A stretch of DNA of 6,954 bases, taken from contig DAOWFF010000068.1 in NCBI GenBank assembly GCA_030638105.1, positions 1 to 6,954 on the forward strand. The letters are read 5' to 3'. A model generated the notes under the pieces. That model was not told the origin of the DNA and searched no databases. It saw only the letters and a list, made by a program, of their open reading frames with translations. Positions 4,809 to 6,954 of this stretch are shown here, in pieces. The stretch is from an archaeon. Its GTDB lineage: Archaea > Nanobdellota > Nanobdellia > Pacearchaeales > GW2011-AR1. The position numbers and the translations under genes are program-made. Every line of letters begins with the position of its first letter. Position 1 is the first letter of the stretch.

Positions 4809-6149
4809 ATGGAAATTCACACTATCGGAGGTTTTAATGAAGTCGGGAAAAATATGACGGTTGTTCATACTGGGGATGATGCGATTATGTTTGATGCAGG
4901 GGTCTATTTGCCGGCGGTTATTGAATTGCAAGAACAAGAAGCCCAGCAGGAAACTTATTCTGAAAAAAAATTAAGAAACATTGGAGCCCTGCCTGATGAT
5001 TTGCTTTTAGACAAACTCGGTTTAAGAAACAAAGTAAGAGCCATTCTTTTAGGACATGCACACTTGGACCATATTGGGGCAGTTCCTTATATGGGCTACC
5101 GTTACAATGCTCCTGTTGTTGGAACACCTTTCTCAATAAATGTTTTAAAAAAAATTATGCAGGACGACAAAATCAGAATTCCCAATCAGATAAAAACAAT
5201 TAACCCAAATTCTTCTCTGACAGTAAAAGGCAAAAAAAATTACAAAGTTGAATTCCTTAATGTAACGCACTCAACAATTCAGACATCTATGATGGCTTTG
5301 CACACGCCAGAAGGAGTAGTTCTTTACGCCAATGATTTTAAACTGGACAAAACACCAGTGCTCGGGCTTCCGCCAAATTATGACGCATTAAAAAGAATTG
5401 CAAAGCAGGGCGTGAAAGCATTGATTGTTGACTCGCTTTATTCTGGCTTAGAAGCAAAAACCCCGAGCGAAAAAATAGCAAGGGCATTGGTTGAAGAGGT
5501 CTTAATGACTGTAAAAAACGAAAAGTCGGCAATTTTCGTGGCAACTTTTTCTTCACACATCGCGAGATTAAAAACAATAATTGATTTCGGGAAAAAATTA
5601 AACAGGAATGTTTATGTTATCGGAAGAAGCATGAACAAATATATTTCTGCTGCCAAGGATGCCAACATGTGCCCTTTTTACAAAGATATTGTTATCGGAA
5701 GTTACAAAAAACAGGTGGAGGCAATCTTAAAAAAAGTAAGCAAGAACCGTGAAAATTCTTTGGTTATCTGCACAGGTCATCAGGGAGAACCAGGAAGTAT
5801 TTTAGATCGGCTCGCAAGAAAAAAACTTCCTTTTGAATTCAAGCCAAACGACAATATAATTTTTTCTTCAAAAACAATTCCCACTCCTGGAAATATTGCA
5901 AACAAAGGCAACATGGACAAGCGCCTGAAAAAATTAGGAGTCAGATTGTTTGACAATGTTCATGTTTCTGGGCACGGCGGAAAAGAGGACTTAAGAGATT
6001 TAATTTCAATATTAAATCCTGAAAATATAATTCCTGCACACGGCTCAACGCAGCAACTAACCCCTATGGTTGAACTCGCAAGAGAAATGGGTTACAGGGC
6101 AGGAAAAGAATGTCATCTTATGCACGACGGGCAGAGTTTGAAATTATAG
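4809..6149 (+). CDS. rnj: Archaeal RNase J (metallo-beta-lactamase/beta-CASP ribonuclease)
   Basis: This is a two-zinc beta-CASP nuclease expected to degrade RNA from the 5' end as an exonuclease, balancing the exosome's 3' activity. The 446 residues match the archaeal RNase J size; no KH domains precede the nuclease, so it is not aCPSF1. Motif 2 is HAHLDH at 83-88, motif 3 is H154 (NVTHS) and motif 4 is D176 (YANDFKLD). The beta-CASP insert carries D208 (VDSLYSG, motif A), the phosphate-pocket-like TGHQGEPGS at 322-330, H389 in SGHGG (motif B) and H411 in PAHGS (motif C). All metal and catalytic residues are therefore present. An acidic/Gln-rich insertion at 39-56 precedes the metal site. 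The ATG at 4809 gives the typical MEIHTIGGFNEVGKNM opening. No SD is visible. It is divergent from pop5, with 50 bases before the next gene. Confidence 0.95.
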   Translation: MEIHTIGGFNEVGKNMTVVHTGDDAIMFDAGVYLPAVIELQEQEAQQETYSEKKLRNIGALPDDLLLDKLGLRNKVRAILLGHAHLDHIGAVPYMGYRYNAPVVGTPFSINVLKKIMQDDKIRIPNQIKTINPNSSLTVKGKKNYKVEFLNVTHSTIQTSMMALHTPEGVVLYANDFKLDKTPVLGLPPNYDALKRIAKQGVKALIVDSLYSGLEAKTPSEKIARALVEEVLMTVKNEKSAIFVATFSSHIARLKTIIDFGKKLNRNVYVIGRSMNKYISAAKDANMCPFYKDIVIGSYKKQVEAILKKVSKNRENSLVICTGHQGEPGSILDRLARKKLPFEFKPNDNIIFSSKTIPTPGNIANKGNMDKRLKKLGVRLFDNVHVSGHGGKEDLRDLISILNPENIIPAHGSTQQLTPMVELAREMGYRAGKECHLMHDGQSLKL

Positions 6150-6172
6150 ATTAAATTCTCAATCCCACATTT

Positions 6173-6180
6173 TTTAAATA
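6173..6180 (+). promoter_or_regulatory. TATA box for the 161-aa membrane protein gene
   Basis: TTTAAATA, within a longer A/T run, lies 20-27 bases before the ATG at 6200, and no SD is present between them. It matches the archaeal TTTAWATA consensus at the spacing expected for a leaderless transcript. It probably also drives the downstream methyltransferase gene. Confidence 0.6.
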
Positions 6181-6199
6181 TAGATTTCTTTAATCTTAA

Positions 6200-6685
6200 A
6201 TGATAAATCCAGAAATTCTTGGAGGACTAAAATCAGCGATGTTAAGGGGAGAGTCAGTTAAACAGGCAATGATAAGTTTTTATAATGCTGGTTATAAAAA
6301 ACAAGATATAGAAGATTCTGCAAAAACATTGTTACAACTTCAACAACCTGTTCAACAACCAGTCCAGCAAGCACAACCTGTAAATGAAAAATATCCAAAA
6401 TATATTCCTGCAAAACCTGTTCAACAACCTGTTAAGATTTCTCAAAAAGTTTCAAATTATGGAATCCCTAGGACTAAAAAACAGCCCAAAAAAATAATTC
6501 AAAAACCAAAACCAGTTTCACAACCCCAAAAAGTTTCAAATTATGGAACTCCTCCAACTAAACCAAAAGGAAAAATAGCAATTCTCATCCTGGTGTTTCT
6601 TTTACTTTTTTTGCTGGGAATTTTAGTAAGTGTTTTTTTCTTTAAAGAAGAATTAATAGATTTTTTCAACAAACTTTTTAGTTAA
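6200..6685 (+). CDS. Pro/Gln-rich protein with a C-terminal membrane anchor, unknown function
   Basis: Three parts are visible. Residues 1-47 form a small helical domain (INPEILGGLKSAMLRGESV, then MISFYNAGYKKQDIEDSAKTLL) resembling N-terminal domains I associate with small membrane proteins in Woesearchaeota/Pacearchaeota-type genomes; this is recollection, not a search. Residues 48-123 are a Pro/Gln/Lys-rich linker of probable disorder with repeated QQPVQQ units and two copies of KVSNYG (83-88 and 111-116). A transmembrane helix at about 125-147 (very Leu/Ile/Val/Phe-rich) is followed by a short tail. With no signal peptide, the N-terminal domain probably stays in the cytoplasm as a tail-anchored protein. 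The start follows a good TATA box at leaderless spacing. The stop is one base before the methyltransferase ATG. Function unknown. Confidence 0.8.
   Translation: MINPEILGGLKSAMLRGESVKQAMISFYNAGYKKQDIEDSAKTLLQLQQPVQQPVQQAQPVNEKYPKYIPAKPVQQPVKISQKVSNYGIPRTKKQPKKIIQKPKPVSQPQKVSNYGTPPTKPKGKIAILILVFLLLFLLGILVSVFFFKEELIDFFNKLFS
6443..6548 (+). repeat. Two identical 22-base direct repeats inside the Pro/Gln-rich gene
   Basis: Bases 6443-6464 and 6527-6548 are identical over 22 bases and lie 84 bases (28 codons) apart, in frame. Both encode KVSNYG. Identity at wobble positions points to a fairly recent internal duplication or slippage rather than old protein-level conservation. Shorter CCTGTTCAACAACC repeats occur in the same linker. 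Confidence 0.8.
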
Positions 6686-6686
6686 A

Positions 6687-6954
6687 ATGCCGGAAATTTA
6701 TCAGCCAGAACAGGATTCTTTTCTTTTATCAAAAGTTATTAAAACCAAAATTCCAAAATTAATAAATAAAAACAAAAATTTAACTTTTTTAGAAATCGGA
6801 TGCGGAAGCGGAATTCAACTTAAAACCGTCTTAAATTCAGGAATTAAAAAACAAAATATTTTTTCGTGTGATATAAATCCTAAAGCAGTTGAGCATTGCA
6901 AACAACTTGGATTCCAGTGTGTAAAATCAAATTTATTTGAAAAAATAAAGGGGA
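6687..6954 (+). CDS. HemK/Mtq2-like protein glutamine methyltransferase, N-terminal 89 residues, cut by window end
   Basis: Archaeal and eukaryotic Mtq2/HemK2-type enzymes methylate the Gln of the GGQ motif in class-I release factors using S-adenosylmethionine, with Trm112 as partner. The visible part has YQPEQDSFLL (5-14), the family's YxPxxDSxLL opening, the SAM-binding motif I LEIGCGSG (35-42), the acidic residue after the second strand in CDINPKAVEHC (61-71, D62), and KSNLFEKIKG (80-89) leading to the expected NPPY. That catalytic NPPY motif, which would settle the call, lies past the window end. The gene starts one base after the membrane-protein stop, so the two are co-transcribed. Another class-I methyltransferase is possible but less likely given the N-terminal motif. 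Confidence 0.87.
   Translation, partial: MPEIYQPEQDSFLLSKVIKTKIPKLINKNKNLTFLEIGCGSGIQLKTVLNSGIKKQNIFSCDINPKAVEHCKQLGFQCVKSNLFEKIKG

Overview
The window is AT-rich archaeal DNA. The evidence is an archaeal proteasome alpha subunit, SBDS, exosome subunits Rrp4 and Rrp41, the Pop5-type RNase P protein and an archaeal-type beta-CASP RNase J. Start codons often have no Shine-Dalgarno (SD) site and sit about 25 bases after a TATA-like box, as in leaderless archaeal genes. Compact gene packing, many small unknown proteins and the style of the tail-anchored protein near the right end suggest a DPANN archaeon of the Woesearchaeota/Pacearchaeota kind. That placement is inference. I see no tRNA, rRNA, CRISPR array or insertion sequence.

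Left part (1-2900, minus strand): a version of the conserved archaeal proteasome-exosome superoperon, in transcription order psmA, 69-aa unknown, SBDS, 54-aa Cys/His-rich protein, rrp4, 86-aa unknown, rrp41 (cut by the window edge). Junctions are 1-base gaps or 4-8 base overlaps, except a 45-base gap before rrp4. A small unknown gene therefore sits at every junction between two conserved genes. The 54-aa gene is easy to miss and fills what otherwise looks like a 200-base gap.

Middle (2901-3829, plus strand): a promoter region divergent from psmA, then two overlapping very AT-rich genes that look like a DUF4258-type putative toxin and a DUF2283-type putative antitoxin.

Next (3830-4808): on the minus strand, the RNase P protein Pop5 followed by a small GIY-YIG nuclease-like gene. 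The 282-base gap between pop5 and the divergent RNase J gene holds TATA-like boxes, five AGAGG-plus-A/T motifs, and a 10-base perfect inverted repeat that would pair with the pop5 ribosome binding site if transcribed as a leader.

Right part (4809-6954, plus strand): RNase J, then a leaderless-looking gene for a Pro/Gln-rich single-pass membrane protein, followed after one base by a HemK/Mtq2-like glutamine methyltransferase cut by the window end. Much of the window concerns RNA maturation and decay (exosome 3'-5', RNase J 5'-end, RNase P) together with ribosome maturation, release-factor modification and protein turnover.
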